A stretch of 64,000 nucleotides of DNA from CBDFGK01 sp965247075 (GCA_965247075.1 CBDFGK010000003.1:1302001-1366000), one strand, 5' to 3'. Shown: positions 36,106 through 45,811, numbered from the stretch's first letter. Translations and numbers: made by a program. The notes: generated by a model not told the origin, from the sequence alone.

Positions 36106-36354
36106 GATTTCCTCGTTGTTGAATAAAATTCGGGGGTCGGGGTCAGGGATTGCCCACTGACGACAAATACATCATACCTACTTATTGCACGAATCAAGTC
36201 GTGAATCCACGCGTCGGCTTGATTGGAAGCCGTGCGAGTATAATCGTTTGCGGGGGTGTCGTCAAAACCCTTCTTGGCCCGCCCTGCAAGAATCTACACG
36301 CCGCAGGCTCGATTTTGTTAGTATTTCGGCAAATACTAAAACCGGTTGGAATTG
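36106..36354. other. Leader region of the two-gene helicase unit
   Basis: There is no gene here. It contains one GGGGTCAGGG-type copy of the dispersed motif (36138-36147) and, close to the next start, a perfect palindrome described separately. No clear sigma-70 promoter was identified. Confidence 0.5.
36318..36339. promoter_or_regulatory. Perfect palindrome upstream of the helicase unit
   Basis: TTAGTATTT (36318-36326) and AAATACTAA (36331-36339) are exact reverse complements around a CGGC loop. It lies 16 bases before the ATG at 36355. It could be an operator for a dimeric repressor or an RNA hairpin masking the ribosome site; no repressor gene is adjacent. Confidence 0.6.
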
Positions 36355-38250
36355 ATGATTTTAGAGAAATTAAGAAATACTTTTGAACAGATTGGTGACG
36401 CGATACGGCGGTTTTTTAGATTGCGGGTATCCGCCACTGATAACACTCCTGTCAATGGTAGTAAGCCACTTGACCAAGGCCAGTCGCCGAAATCCGATCA
36501 AAGTCAGCCTAGTGGGGAACCTTTCAACCCGGAATCATCGACAAGTTCGGAAAACTCTGAAAGCCCGAATTCTGACAACAGTATTTCTGATGAGAATATA
36601 CCGTCATTAGAAGGTCAGGGAGAAACACCGGGACCACCTCCCTCAAGACCTGGTAAGCGCAAAAAACATGACACTCAAAAACCTCCGAAACCCAAAAGAC
36701 CACCGCCCGAAGAGAAACCGGAATTAATTTGTCAGGAAACTCATGACCACCAATGGCAAATTTTTCTCAGGGTTCCGCGGGGTAAAGATTTTGAAGTGTC
36801 GCAGAACGGATCTGAATTGTCGGTGAGTGATACTGGTGAATATATGCCAACAAATTTTAAGGAAAAGATTCATTGGACAGATGGCAATAGCAGTGAAAAA
36901 ATTGAATTATTTAGCAATAACATGCCGTTAATTTTTAAACTGAGAAAAAATTGGTATGGTGACGGACGTCCTGTCTTTCGTATTAGTAGTGGCCATTACC
37001 TTGTTTTTACACCGCGTGACTGGCGTAGAATCAACGAAGCCCCAGTTAGTGCGTCTGCATGCACAGATAAAGATTTTTTGGCTCATTATTTTTATTCGGA
37101 TGGCACGGACACAGCAGATGGGTTCAAGGAATGCAACTCGTTCATTAAACGAGAGCGTTTTTCGTTAGATGGAACTACAGTTGCGGATGATGCGAATATG
37201 GGTGAATTGTATGTTGGCGATATTCCGAAATTAGACGATAGCAAAAACTGGAAGGGGGTTTCATGGATACGGGTCGGCAAGGAAGGCGATGGTAAATGGG
37301 CAGAAGATTTCAAACCAAACGAACCGACTCTAGCGAATGTTCTACAAGATCGCGAGGGATGGTTTTTTATCCGCATTTACGATGACGATGTGAAACTTAT
37401 TCACAGCATGGATTTTCGCTATCTGACAGGTTTGGAGAAAATTTTGGTTAATGGAGAGCCACATCACTCAGACAACATCATCACCCCTAACGATAACGGA
37501 TATACCAGCACAGTGATTCAGTTTGTCGGAGAAATCAAAGTGGAAAGCGAAAACAAAGATATAACCGTAAACAAAGACAACACTGCAACCATTGATCCGC
37601 TTCCAAATCTCGATAAAACACAATGGACATTAATCGGAAGAAACGGACAGGTAACGATAATCCTTCATCTGCCACGGATTTGGTGGCAGTTAGTCAACAG
37701 CGACACTATATCTGCCGAGTGGAAAGACACTCCTTTTGAAATGTCGCAAGATGTGTTTATCGCTAATCGAGATGCTGTAATGATTGTCCGTTTGCCGCCT
37801 GCGAAAAAGGGGATGCTAGTGAGTTTTGGCGAGTTTCATCAATACGAGGGTGTCCGAAAATACGACAAAGACAGGGAAACCAATGAGTCTAGGTTTGACC
37901 TGCGTCAATTTCGTGCTCATAAGCAAATTATTGAAACTTCCTCAGAAGAATCGAATTTGTCAATACAGTGCGGTAGTGTGGATTTTCCGATTGTTCGCAT
38001 ACTTGCCAATAAACCGGCACAACCGCCAGCACCCAAACCTCCCGCAAACAATATTCGGTATTCAAAAAAGGGATTTGCATATCCAGCTACCGGAAACAAA
38101 AGATTTAGTCGTGCCGAATGTGATAAAGCCGGGCTAACTGATGACGATGTGAAACGGTTGAAAATTTCTATTGATTCTCGCCGAGGAACAAAACACGATT
38201 ACAATGTAAGTCTTTTGAGAAATTTGCAAGGGGGAAACCATGCCACATAA
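36355..38250 (+). CDS. Unknown protein with Pro-rich linker, beta-rich core and L13e-like C-terminus
   Basis: 631 residues from the ATG at 36355 (a TTG at 36346 is also in frame). Parts seen: an amphipathic N-terminal helix (EKLRNTFEQIGDAIRRFFRL), a Ser/Asn/Pro-rich stretch (about 30-95), a basic proline linker (PPPSRPGKRKKHD and KPPKPKRPPPEE), and a large core (about 125-555) with alternating hydrophobic and acidic residues that looks beta-rich (QIFLRVPRGKDFEVSQNGSE, PLIFKLRKNWYGDGRPVFRI). A second linker (PAQPPAPKPPANN) leads to a ~50-residue tail with FSRAECDKAGLTDDDVKRLK and ISIDSRR, similar in pattern to ribosomal protein L13e. I do not recognise the family. Its stop overlaps the helicase start by 11 bases, so the two act together. 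A+T-rich, probably acquired. Confidence 0.8.
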   Translation: MILEKLRNTFEQIGDAIRRFFRLRVSATDNTPVNGSKPLDQGQSPKSDQSQPSGEPFNPESSTSSENSESPNSDNSISDENIPSLEGQGETPGPPPSRPGKRKKHDTQKPPKPKRPPPEEKPELICQETHDHQWQIFLRVPRGKDFEVSQNGSELSVSDTGEYMPTNFKEKIHWTDGNSSEKIELFSNNMPLIFKLRKNWYGDGRPVFRISSGHYLVFTPRDWRRINEAPVSASACTDKDFLAHYFYSDGTDTADGFKECNSFIKRERFSLDGTTVADDANMGELYVGDIPKLDDSKNWKGVSWIRVGKEGDGKWAEDFKPNEPTLANVLQDREGWFFIRIYDDDVKLIHSMDFRYLTGLEKILVNGEPHHSDNIITPNDNGYTSTVIQFVGEIKVESENKDITVNKDNTATIDPLPNLDKTQWTLIGRNGQVTIILHLPRIWWQLVNSDTISAEWKDTPFEMSQDVFIANRDAVMIVRLPPAKKGMLVSFGEFHQYEGVRKYDKDRETNESRFDLRQFRAHKQIIETSSEESNLSIQCGSVDFPIVRILANKPAQPPAPKPPANNIRYSKKGFAYPATGNKRFSRAECDKAGLTDDDVKRLKISIDSRRGTKHDYNVSLLRNLQGGNHAT

Positions 38251-41200
38251 AGAGAATATCGAAGAGTGGAAAACCGAAATTCATACCCGCTACTTGAACT
38301 ATCTAAAAACATCCTTCTATTTTAAGAAAGCTGGCCTGCGCACAACTTTTGATGCCGCATTGCAAGAATGCGAGTTAATAAAAGGGGCTTTTCCCGAACC
38401 GGCGCATGACTTTCGCAAGGGAATTAATGCACGCACATTAGCGCAAAAGTATTTTCCGGAAAAATACAACGACATTTTGCCAGCGTTGCTTGATAGTCAA
38501 TTGTATGACCATCAGGAACGGGCGATTCAACAAATTCACAACGACAAAAAAAATGTTGTCGTCGCCACCGGAACCGCCAGCGGAAAAACGGAAGGCTTTC
38601 TCTATCCGATTCTATTTGAGTTATATCAGCAACATTTGAACGGCACACTCAATGATCCTGGCGTTCGCTCATTGATTTTGTATCCGATGAATGCGCTTGC
38701 CAATGATCAACGGAGAAGATTGGGCGAAATTTGTCAGGCTTTGGAGAATTCGGATTCCGACTTTAAGCCCACTTTTGGCCAGTACATCGGTGCAACACCG
38801 GAAGATGCGCGCGACAAATGGCGCAATGCTAACACTCATAAGGAAAGCCGACTTTCCGGAGAATTAATCTTTCGTGAGGAAATGCGCGAAACCCCGCCGC
38901 ACATTCTAATGACCAACTATTCAATGCTTGAATACTTACTACTCCGCCCCGAAGATAGCAAACTATTTGACGATGGTCGTGGAAGTCATTGGCAGTTTAT
39001 CGTGTTGGACGAAGCGCACCAATATCGCGGTGCTAAAGGCATGGAAATGGGAATGCTGGTGCGGCGACTTAAACAACGTTTGCGGGATGGCGGACGCGGG
39101 GAACAACCGTTTCGCTGTATTGCAACCAGTGCAACCATCTCATCCAGCGAAGGCGATGAAGACAAAAAAACGGTTGCGGAATTTGCCCACACATTGTTCG
39201 GTGAAAAATTTACCGCTGACAATGTTATTTTTGGACAAAAAGAAAAACTCGACAACTCCCGTCCACAACGCTTTCATTTGTTTTTGAGCGCACTGGAAGG
39301 CGCATTTTTGTCTCACAAAGATGGCGAAGACCGTATCATCTTAAATCGAAAAACAGAGGGCAGTGACGATGGCTCTGAACCAAACGTGGCATTGGAAATT
39401 GCGTTATGCCGTGAATGTGGTCAGCATTATTATGTGGGCCGCGAGGACGACGGCTACCTAATGGAAGCAATACGCGACCCCAGCCAGAGTGGTTTTGGTG
39501 TGAAGTTTTATCTGCCATTGGATAAGGACACAGATATCGAAAACACCTGCTGCCTGTGTCGTCAATGTGGGAAATTATCAACAGGAAACCCCTCTTGTGA
39601 ATGCAATGCAAGTATTGCGGTTAGAAAATGCGAAAACCATGCCGACCATCTCGACCAGATAAAACAATGCGAGACATGTAATTACCGAGGTGGTGGCGAC
39701 CCGGTTCAAGAAATTGTGCATGGCTCGGATGGCCCAAACGCGGTTATCGCCACCGCATTGCATACGTTGTTGTCAAAAAACAAAAACAACAAAATATTGT
39801 CTTTCGCCGACAGCCGGCAGGAGGCGGCGTTTTTTGCATGGTATGCGCAGCATTCTTATGAAGAAATACGCGATCGTAATTTTATTTTGCGCGCATTACA
39901 TAAGTCGACAATTGACAAAGAGGGTTTATCTGTGAATGACTTAAAAAGTAGGCTGCAAAAAATTCTTGAGGAAGAAGGGCTATTTAAACCCTCCGACTCA
40001 AGCGAAACCCAAAAACAACGTTCATTACGAATAATTTGCCGCGAGTTGGTGACCGATGAACAACGCAACTCATTAGAAGGTGTTGGCTTGGCAAGGTGGT
40101 CGATTCGCATCCCGGAAGATTTCGAATTACCACAAACCTTGTTTCAATCTCCATGGAATTTTACGGTGGAAGAAGGACGGGAGTTGTTGAATTTTCTATT
40201 GAACACCTTGCGCTACAAACAAGCAATAGAATTGCCTGATGGTAGTCCGCCATCCGCCGAGGTATTCCAGCGGCAGCAGAAAGCGGTTACCACTGGCACA
40301 GGCGGGGGGAAATATACCTTCGCTTGGAGTAGCACACAAAGCGGTATCGTCAAACACTTTCTTTTTAATTTGCTTGCAGATTACCCCTTTTCTCCCCAAG
40401 AAAAGCGCGATCACGGAAAGAAACTACTGGATCATCTATGGGATTCGATTGTTGCTTACAAGAATATCGTTACAGATGAAAACAACTTTCTGGTAAGAGC
40501 AAACACCAATGGTGCTTTTCGTCTGAATTCTGCTTGGCTTCGTGTGCATCTTCCATCGCCGGGCGAATGTTTTGAATGTGATACTTGCGCACGTTTGAGT
40601 TCCTACAACATTCGTACAGTTTGCTCGCGCAACGGCTGTCCGGGACACCTTGTCAATGCAAATTGGGAGAAACTCAAACAAAATCATTACTATTTTTTAT
40701 ATACGGATAAAGATATGCCGCCAAAATTGCGTGCCGAGGAGCACACTGCACAAGTGCATAGTGAAGAAGCACAAATTCGGCAACGAGAATTTATTGAAGG
40801 AAAAATTGACTTGCTCAGCTCATCAACCACTTTTGAGGTTGGCGTGGATTTGGGTGACCTGGAAGTTGCATTTTTGCGTAACGTGCCACCAGAAACATTT
40901 AATTACACACAACGTGTCGGGCGAGTCGGTCGTAGCGAAACCCCCGGACTTGCGGTGACTTACTGTCGCCGTAATCCACATGATTTATATCATTTCGCTG
41001 ACCCGGAAGCGCGAATTTTAGAGGGTGAAATTCACCCGCCGCAACTGCGCTTACACAACGAAAAAATTATCATCAGGCATATCACTGCCATGGCATTGTC
41101 GGCTTTCTTTAAGGAAAATGAAAAACGATTTGAGAATGTTGAATCTTTGATTGGCCCGGATTGGGGAAACTCAAAGGCGACTAGTGATGTTCGAAAATTT

Positions 41201-42508
41201 CTTAAAAACAACACCGTTATACAAGATTCATTACGCGCAGTGGTGCCAGCAGACATACACGAGAAGGTTGGATTACACAATAACGAATGGATAAAAAAAA
41301 TTGCCGGCAGCAATAGTCAATATGCCAAAGCCGAACAGGAAGTCTGTGAAGACTACAATCGCATGTATACAAAGCGAGAGGAATATAAAACACAAAACAA
41401 GTTAAAGCCTGCAAGCCGAATAGATACCCGAATGAAAACCATTGCCAAAGAAAAATCATTAAATTTTCTTTCTCGAAAAGCAATTATCCCTAAATATGGT
41501 TTTCCGGTGGATGTGGTTGAACTGGACACTCGCCCATCCACCACCAGAGAAGCGAGCAAGATTTCCTTACAGCGCGATTTATCACAAGCCATCGCTGAAT
41601 ATGCGCCGGGCGCAAAAGTCGTTGCCAATAAAAAAGAATGGGAATCCTGCGGGGTTAGAGTTGTGCACGGCAAAGAGCTTGAAGTCAAAAATTATGTTTA
41701 TAGTCAGGCGCGAGACTTTACGAAATGGGGTGAAGATGACCAACCTCCACCCGATTCTCATTCATCTAAACAGTATCTGTGGCCGCAATTTGGTTTCGTT
41801 ACCGAATTATTTAAACAACCAAAAGATCCTAGAGGAAGAGCGCGTCGTATGTATACAACACGTCCATTTTTTGAAGGATTTGTTCAAGAACAACAAGAAT
41901 CACGAAATTCCTTTGGAATTAAAATCACCCCCGCACAGCGGGGTCGCATGGTGGTGTTGTGTGAAGGAAAAAACGGCGGTGGGTTTTATATTTGTCGCCG
42001 CTGTGGTTCGGGCTCTATTGAAAGAAAACCTGCGCATAAAAGTCCTGAAGGCAATCAATGCAGTGGCATGCTGGAACTCCTTTCTCTCGGCCATGAATTT
42101 GAAACCGATGTTGTGCGTTTGCAATTTCCGAATCTTAACAACCAATGGGAAGCATACTCATTAGCATATGCCATATTGTTGGGCATATCACAAACTTTGA
42201 ACGTGCCGGACACTGATATAAACACCACCATCACTGCCGGAGACTCTCACAACGAAATCGCGATTGTGTTGTATGACAATGTCCCCGGTGGCGCAGGGCT
42301 GGTTGCCAGCCTGGAAAAAACTAAAATATTAAAAATTGTCCTTGCGGAGGCAAAAAAACGAGTGGTCGGCGATTGCGGTTGCACCGAGAGTTGCTATGGC
42401 TGCATTCGCAGTTATCGTAATCAATTTGCCCATCCATACTTGCAACGCACCACCGCCTTACAATTTTTGGAAAATGCCTTGGAAAACGAGACCACTGATT
42501 CGGCTTAA
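38240..42508 (+). CDS. DEAH-box helicase with cysteine clusters and C-terminal DUF1998/MZB module
   Basis: 1422 residues. RecA-1 has Walker A GTASGKTEGF (about 111-120), YPMNALANDQ (148-157), DEAH (257-260) and TSAT (296-299). A cysteine-rich insert follows (C390, C393, CCLCRQC at 437-443, CETC at 477-480), likely binding zinc. Then FADSRQEAAFF (about 522-532), a long helical insert with another Cys group (CFECDTC), and RecA-2 motifs STTFEVGVDLGDLEVAFLRN and YTQRVGRVGR (about 862-899). The C terminus has YICRRCGSGS, LYDNVPGGAGL and CGCTESCYGCIRSYRNQFAH, the DUF1998/MZB zinc module. Relatives are DISARM, Druantia DruE and YprA-type helicases. It should move on DNA or RNA using ATP; a role in defence is inferred from relatives and mobile context. 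Confidence 0.9.
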   Translation: MPHKENIEEWKTEIHTRYLNYLKTSFYFKKAGLRTTFDAALQECELIKGAFPEPAHDFRKGINARTLAQKYFPEKYNDILPALLDSQLYDHQERAIQQIHNDKKNVVVATGTASGKTEGFLYPILFELYQQHLNGTLNDPGVRSLILYPMNALANDQRRRLGEICQALENSDSDFKPTFGQYIGATPEDARDKWRNANTHKESRLSGELIFREEMRETPPHILMTNYSMLEYLLLRPEDSKLFDDGRGSHWQFIVLDEAHQYRGAKGMEMGMLVRRLKQRLRDGGRGEQPFRCIATSATISSSEGDEDKKTVAEFAHTLFGEKFTADNVIFGQKEKLDNSRPQRFHLFLSALEGAFLSHKDGEDRIILNRKTEGSDDGSEPNVALEIALCRECGQHYYVGREDDGYLMEAIRDPSQSGFGVKFYLPLDKDTDIENTCCLCRQCGKLSTGNPSCECNASIAVRKCENHADHLDQIKQCETCNYRGGGDPVQEIVHGSDGPNAVIATALHTLLSKNKNNKILSFADSRQEAAFFAWYAQHSYEEIRDRNFILRALHKSTIDKEGLSVNDLKSRLQKILEEEGLFKPSDSSETQKQRSLRIICRELVTDEQRNSLEGVGLARWSIRIPEDFELPQTLFQSPWNFTVEEGRELLNFLLNTLRYKQAIELPDGSPPSAEVFQRQQKAVTTGTGGGKYTFAWSSTQSGIVKHFLFNLLADYPFSPQEKRDHGKKLLDHLWDSIVAYKNIVTDENNFLVRANTNGAFRLNSAWLRVHLPSPGECFECDTCARLSSYNIRTVCSRNGCPGHLVNANWEKLKQNHYYFLYTDKDMPPKLRAEEHTAQVHSEEAQIRQREFIEGKIDLLSSSTTFEVGVDLGDLEVAFLRNVPPETFNYTQRVGRVGRSETPGLAVTYCRRNPHDLYHFADPEARILEGEIHPPQLRLHNEKIIIRHITAMALSAFFKENEKRFENVESLIGPDWGNSKATSDVRKFLKNNTVIQDSLRAVVPADIHEKVGLHNNEWIKKIAGSNSQYAKAEQEVCEDYNRMYTKREEYKTQNKLKPASRIDTRMKTIAKEKSLNFLSRKAIIPKYGFPVDVVELDTRPSTTREASKISLQRDLSQAIAEYAPGAKVVANKKEWESCGVRVVHGKELEVKNYVYSQARDFTKWGEDDQPPPDSHSSKQYLWPQFGFVTELFKQPKDPRGRARRMYTTRPFFEGFVQEQQESRNSFGIKITPAQRGRMVVLCEGKNGGGFYICRRCGSGSIERKPAHKSPEGNQCSGMLELLSLGHEFETDVVRLQFPNLNNQWEAYSLAYAILLGISQTLNVPDTDINTTITAGDSHNEIAIVLYDNVPGGAGLVASLEKTKILKIVLAEAKKRVVGDCGCTESCYGCIRSYRNQFAHPYLQRTTALQFLENALENETTDSA

Positions 42509-42536
42509 TCACGTCACTTTTTTATGGGAATGCACA

Positions 42537-42702
42537 AAGTATAAGAAGTATAAATGGGGCGTCGAGAAAGTATAAGAAGTATTAATGGGGCGTCGAGAGT
42601 AATTGGTCGTCTAGAAAATAGTCTCGGATCCTGAAATGGTGGAAGGCGGCTCGCGCAGTGCCTGCGGTGAGTACCCGCATTGCTGGTCTTGTAGATCTTT
42701 TT
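42537..42702. repeat. Right copy of the IS91-end direct repeat (first part)
   Basis: A 30-31 base unit AAGTATAAGAAGTATWAATG plus GGGCGTCGAG occurs twice in tandem (from 42537 and from 42568). From 42568 the sequence matches the left repeat at 35086 onward up to the ISL3 insertion at 42702; the match resumes at 44383. It starts 29 bases after the helicase stop. Confidence 0.85.
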
Positions 42703-44382
42703 GGCTATATCCGGATCTCCCAACCAATGAAATACGATCCTGATGCTGTTTTATAGAGATTAGGACCTTACTCACAGTGTACGTAAATCGCTGGGAATAT
42801 GCGCAGGAATATCGAGGTCGCCAACGGTCAGGTAAATCATGTCGGCGAAGTTGTGCAGGTTACGATATCCAGACGCTCGGTTCTTGACGATTTTGACAAT
42901 GCGGTTCAGGCCTTCACCGACGGCATTGGTCAGGTTTCTATCGGTGAACGCGACGATGTTATCAAAGTGATTTCGCACCGTGGTGACAAATTGGCGCAAC
43001 GAGGGGATACGGCTACGCAGGGCGGTGGTCATCCAGCGTTTCAGGAACTTCTCAGCTGAGCCACGATAACGGTAATTCCAGATGTGTTCGAACTCGTCCT
43101 TGAGCACCCAGGCGCGGTGGATACGCCGATTGGAGTTGCGCAAGCTATTGAGGAATCGAGACTGTCTCTTGGTGCGATGGCTCGAGTGCATGCTGAGCAG
43201 CCATCGCAGGCCCTTGATCGCCTTGCGCTCCCCGGTATCGAGGGCACGCCACTCGTCCTTGCGCACCTCATCCACAGCCTGGTTCAGCGCCTTGACGACA
43301 TGGAAGCGGTCGATGATGAGCGTGGCGTTGGGGCAGTGATGTTCAATGGCCCCGGTATAGGCGCGACTCATGTCACAACTGGCCCACAGGATGCGTGCTT
43401 TCTGCCCCTTGCTCAGGTGTTCGTTGAAGAAGCGGTCAATGGTCTCGCGGCCTTTTCCCAGGCCCACCCACAAGATACGAGAGCGGTCCAGATCATAGAC
43501 GAGTGTGGCGAATTTGCGGCCCTTCAAGAAGGAAATCTCGTCGACGCCGAGAGTGACCAGGCCACGGATTTTATGGCCGTGGCGCACCCGCGTGATGATC
43601 CGGTGCAGCAGGTCGGACAGGGTGGAGGAAGGCATCACCAGAATCTCGGCGGCGGCCTTCTGGGTCATGATCTGGCACAGGGAGCAGATCCGCCACTCCA
43701 GTCGGTAGGTGATACGTGAATAGGCTGGCGCCCAGGGGATCGTCTCCTGCACCCGCCCGTGCGTTGGGCAGCAGATCTCCTTTGGGGCATACCAGAGCAA
43801 GACCTTCATCCCCATGAGTGTGAGATCCTCCCACCGGCGCAGCTCGGTCGTATGACGCACAATCCGGCAGCGCCGTTCACATTCGGGGCAGCGGCAGCCA
43901 TTCTTGTAGGGCTTGACCGCCAGATGCAGTTCCTTGTTGCGGTTTTTGAACCAGAACTGGGTGATTTTCATACCTTTGAGGCGTAATATCTTATACAGCA
44001 ACTTCAGGTTGCTCACGGGCTTCTCCTTTTTGTTGACGGTAATCTACAGAGGGGATGAAGCCCGTGTTTACGTGTGAATTCAAGTCATTGCATCAACATG
44101 AAATGATGGGGAAGTTCGGGTCCTCGGGGATAACTGTGGGTAAAAGAACCCCGACATCTGTCAGCCGGACTCCGTGTGGACAGGCCGTGGATTTCACCCC
44201 GCCATCCCTGGCGAGGTGATCATGTGGATAACCCGTGGAATGTTCGTGCCTCACATACCACCGGTTACCCACACTAACCCACCGCCTGCCCACACTACGC
44301 CGGGGAAAGTCCAGGGGTATTCGGATAGTTTTTCAATAACAGAATTTTTTCAAAAAACTCGTTGGGAAACCCGGATAGACCC
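42703..44382. mobile_element. Complete ISL3-family insertion sequence
   Basis: 1680 bp. The left end GGCTATATCCGGATCTCCCA and the right end (reverse complement GGGTCTATCCGGGTTTCCCA) form imperfect terminal inverted repeats, about 18 of 24 positions equal. The target duplication ATCTTTTT flanks it exactly (42695-42702 and 44383-44390), 8 bp as is usual for ISL3. The uninterrupted target, GTAGATCTTTTTTGCTCACC, is present in the left IS91 copy at 35209-35228. The non-coding right part (44017-44382) holds no other gene I can support. Confidence 0.93.
42772..44016 (-). CDS. tnpA: ISL3-family transposase
   Basis: 414 residues from a GTG with GGAGAAG upstream, full length for the family. The N-terminal zinc-type region has CRCPECERRCRIVRH and EICCPTHGRVQE; a helix-turn-helix-like segment AAAEILVMPSSTLSDLLHRI follows. 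The DDE catalytic domain shows VTLGVDEISFLKGRKFATLV (first Asp), ASCDMSRAYTGAIEHHCPNA and LIIDRFHVVKALNQAVDEVR (second Asp), and ends with NAVGEGLNRIVKIVKNRASG containing the Glu (about residue 378). Intact, within intact ends and target duplication, so possibly active. Confidence 0.95.
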   Translation of the reverse strand: MSNLKLLYKILRLKGMKITQFWFKNRNKELHLAVKPYKNGCRCPECERRCRIVRHTTELRRWEDLTLMGMKVLLWYAPKEICCPTHGRVQETIPWAPAYSRITYRLEWRICSLCQIMTQKAAAEILVMPSSTLSDLLHRIITRVRHGHKIRGLVTLGVDEISFLKGRKFATLVYDLDRSRILWVGLGKGRETIDRFFNEHLSKGQKARILWASCDMSRAYTGAIEHHCPNATLIIDRFHVVKALNQAVDEVRKDEWRALDTGERKAIKGLRWLLSMHSSHRTKRQSRFLNSLRNSNRRIHRAWVLKDEFEHIWNYRYRGSAEKFLKRWMTTALRSRIPSLRQFVTTVRNHFDNIVAFTDRNLTNAVGEGLNRIVKIVKNRASGYRNLHNFADMIYLTVGDLDIPAHIPSDLRTL

Positions 44383-45640
44383 ATCTTTTTTGCTCACCTT
44401 GGAGACCTGGCACGAACAACGCTATACCAACGAATTTCTTAGTGGCGTCCCTGCTGATTGAATGCTGTTGACCTGGAATCCTTCCCAGCGAAAAGAGGCA
44501 ATGTCTCAGGTGGTGCCCTGGGAGGTGGTGTCAGCAGCGCCACGGTGGGGATGTCCTGTTCCCTATCGCGAAGGTGAGCGAGGATTCTATCTATGATGTT
44601 CCGGTCCTCAATACATGCGATGACTCTGACAGACCCACCGCAGCGGCCGCAAACCTTGATGTCGATGCTGAACACACGTTTCAGGCGCTGAGCCCAGGTC
44701 ATGGCGGCGTGGCGCTCGGCGGGTGAAGCTACTTCCCTATTGGGGAGGCGCTTCGCACCTTTGCCTCGCTGTGCCGGCGTAACCGGGCCGGCGATGATTT
44801 GGAGCGAGTACCCCATGATAGCGGGTGAGGTTGACGCGGGGTTTGGGGGCCAGCGCTGCCAACCGTGCGATGAAATCCACCGGTTCGAAAGCCACCTGGG
44901 TCGTTCCATCGCGGTAGGGCGTGCTCAGGGTGTAGACCACCTGGCCGGTCGAGCTGAGAGAGAGGCGGGCAACGGCCACGGCGGGGCGGGCGATGTACCT
45001 GCATAACCGCTCGCGTTTGTCTTTCTGCTTGCCTTCGCAGCTCACCCCGGCGTGGAGGGAGAATCCATTGGCCTTGGCCACCCGCTCCAGTGCGGGATCA
45101 GGTCTGTCCGGGGGGCGGATGGTGCGAATCATGAACGCTTTGCGTCCCTACTGTGGGCCTACCGCGACGCGGTAGGATACTGAACTGCCCAGCATCTGGG
45201 GCATGGCATCCGTGTCTTCGGCAGGGTCGAGTTCCAGCCAGGCGCTCTCCCCCTTGTCAGCATCCTGCTCCGGCAAGCCCTGGCGCTTGAGGCGGCGGCC
45301 TACACGCTGACTGATCCACTGAACCAGGTTCTCCAACTCGCTTTTGTCTGGCGCCTTGACGCGTTGAAATCGTGGTGGTCGGTCGTCGCAATACACGTAG
45401 ATGCCATCCAGGAACAGGACGTGAAAGTGAATGTTCAGGTTGAGAGCAGAGCCGAAGCGCTGAATCAGTGTCACTGCCCCGGTCGCCCCTTCTTTGAGTG
45501 AGTGCCCAGCCTTGTGAATCAGATGGGTCGAGATCGCCCGGTAAACGATGCCCAGCACCTTGCCCATCGCCCGGGGGTGGGCGGCAAGCAGGTAGCGCAA
45601 GGGAAAGGGGAAGCTGATGACCCACTGGCGAAGGGGGATA
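44383..45640 (-). pseudogene. IS91-family transposase, frameshifted (right copy)
   Basis: On the minus strand, from 45640: RQWVISFPFPLRYLLAAHPR, GAVTLIQRFGSALNLNIHFH with the HUH-type metal motif, VLFLDGIYVYCDD, then after a stop or shift near 45148 MIRTIRPPDRPDPALERVAK, LCRYIARPAVAVARLSLS (tyrosine region) and YRDGTTQVAFEPVDFIARLA, and after a further shift near 44800 the C-terminal MTWAQRLKRVFSIDIKVCGR to TLPLFAGKDSRSTAFNQQGR. The N-terminal zinc domain is missing beyond 45640. At least two frame breaks make it inactive. Confidence 0.9.
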
Positions 45641-45811
45641 TGCGAAGTAAAAGAATATGCAGTGTAAATACCCTTTTCCAGTTTGTAGGCCCTAAATACT
45701 GTTTATTTTTCAGACTGTTGGGTTTCTGATCGCATTGCATGGCTTTACATATTCATTGCCAGTAGTGAACCTCGTTTGGGCTGTTCACCAGCCAATCCGA
45801 AGGAGGTTCCC

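Noticed and set aside
36355..42508. Calling the helicase unit a complete DISARM or Druantia system
   Set aside because: DISARM needs a methylase and further drm genes, which are absent; Druantia helicases are longer and their partners did not match what I could recognise. Kept as relatives only.
42537..42597. Tandem ~31-base units as a CRISPR-like array
   Set aside because: Only two units, directly adjacent with no spacers, and part of the IS91 end.
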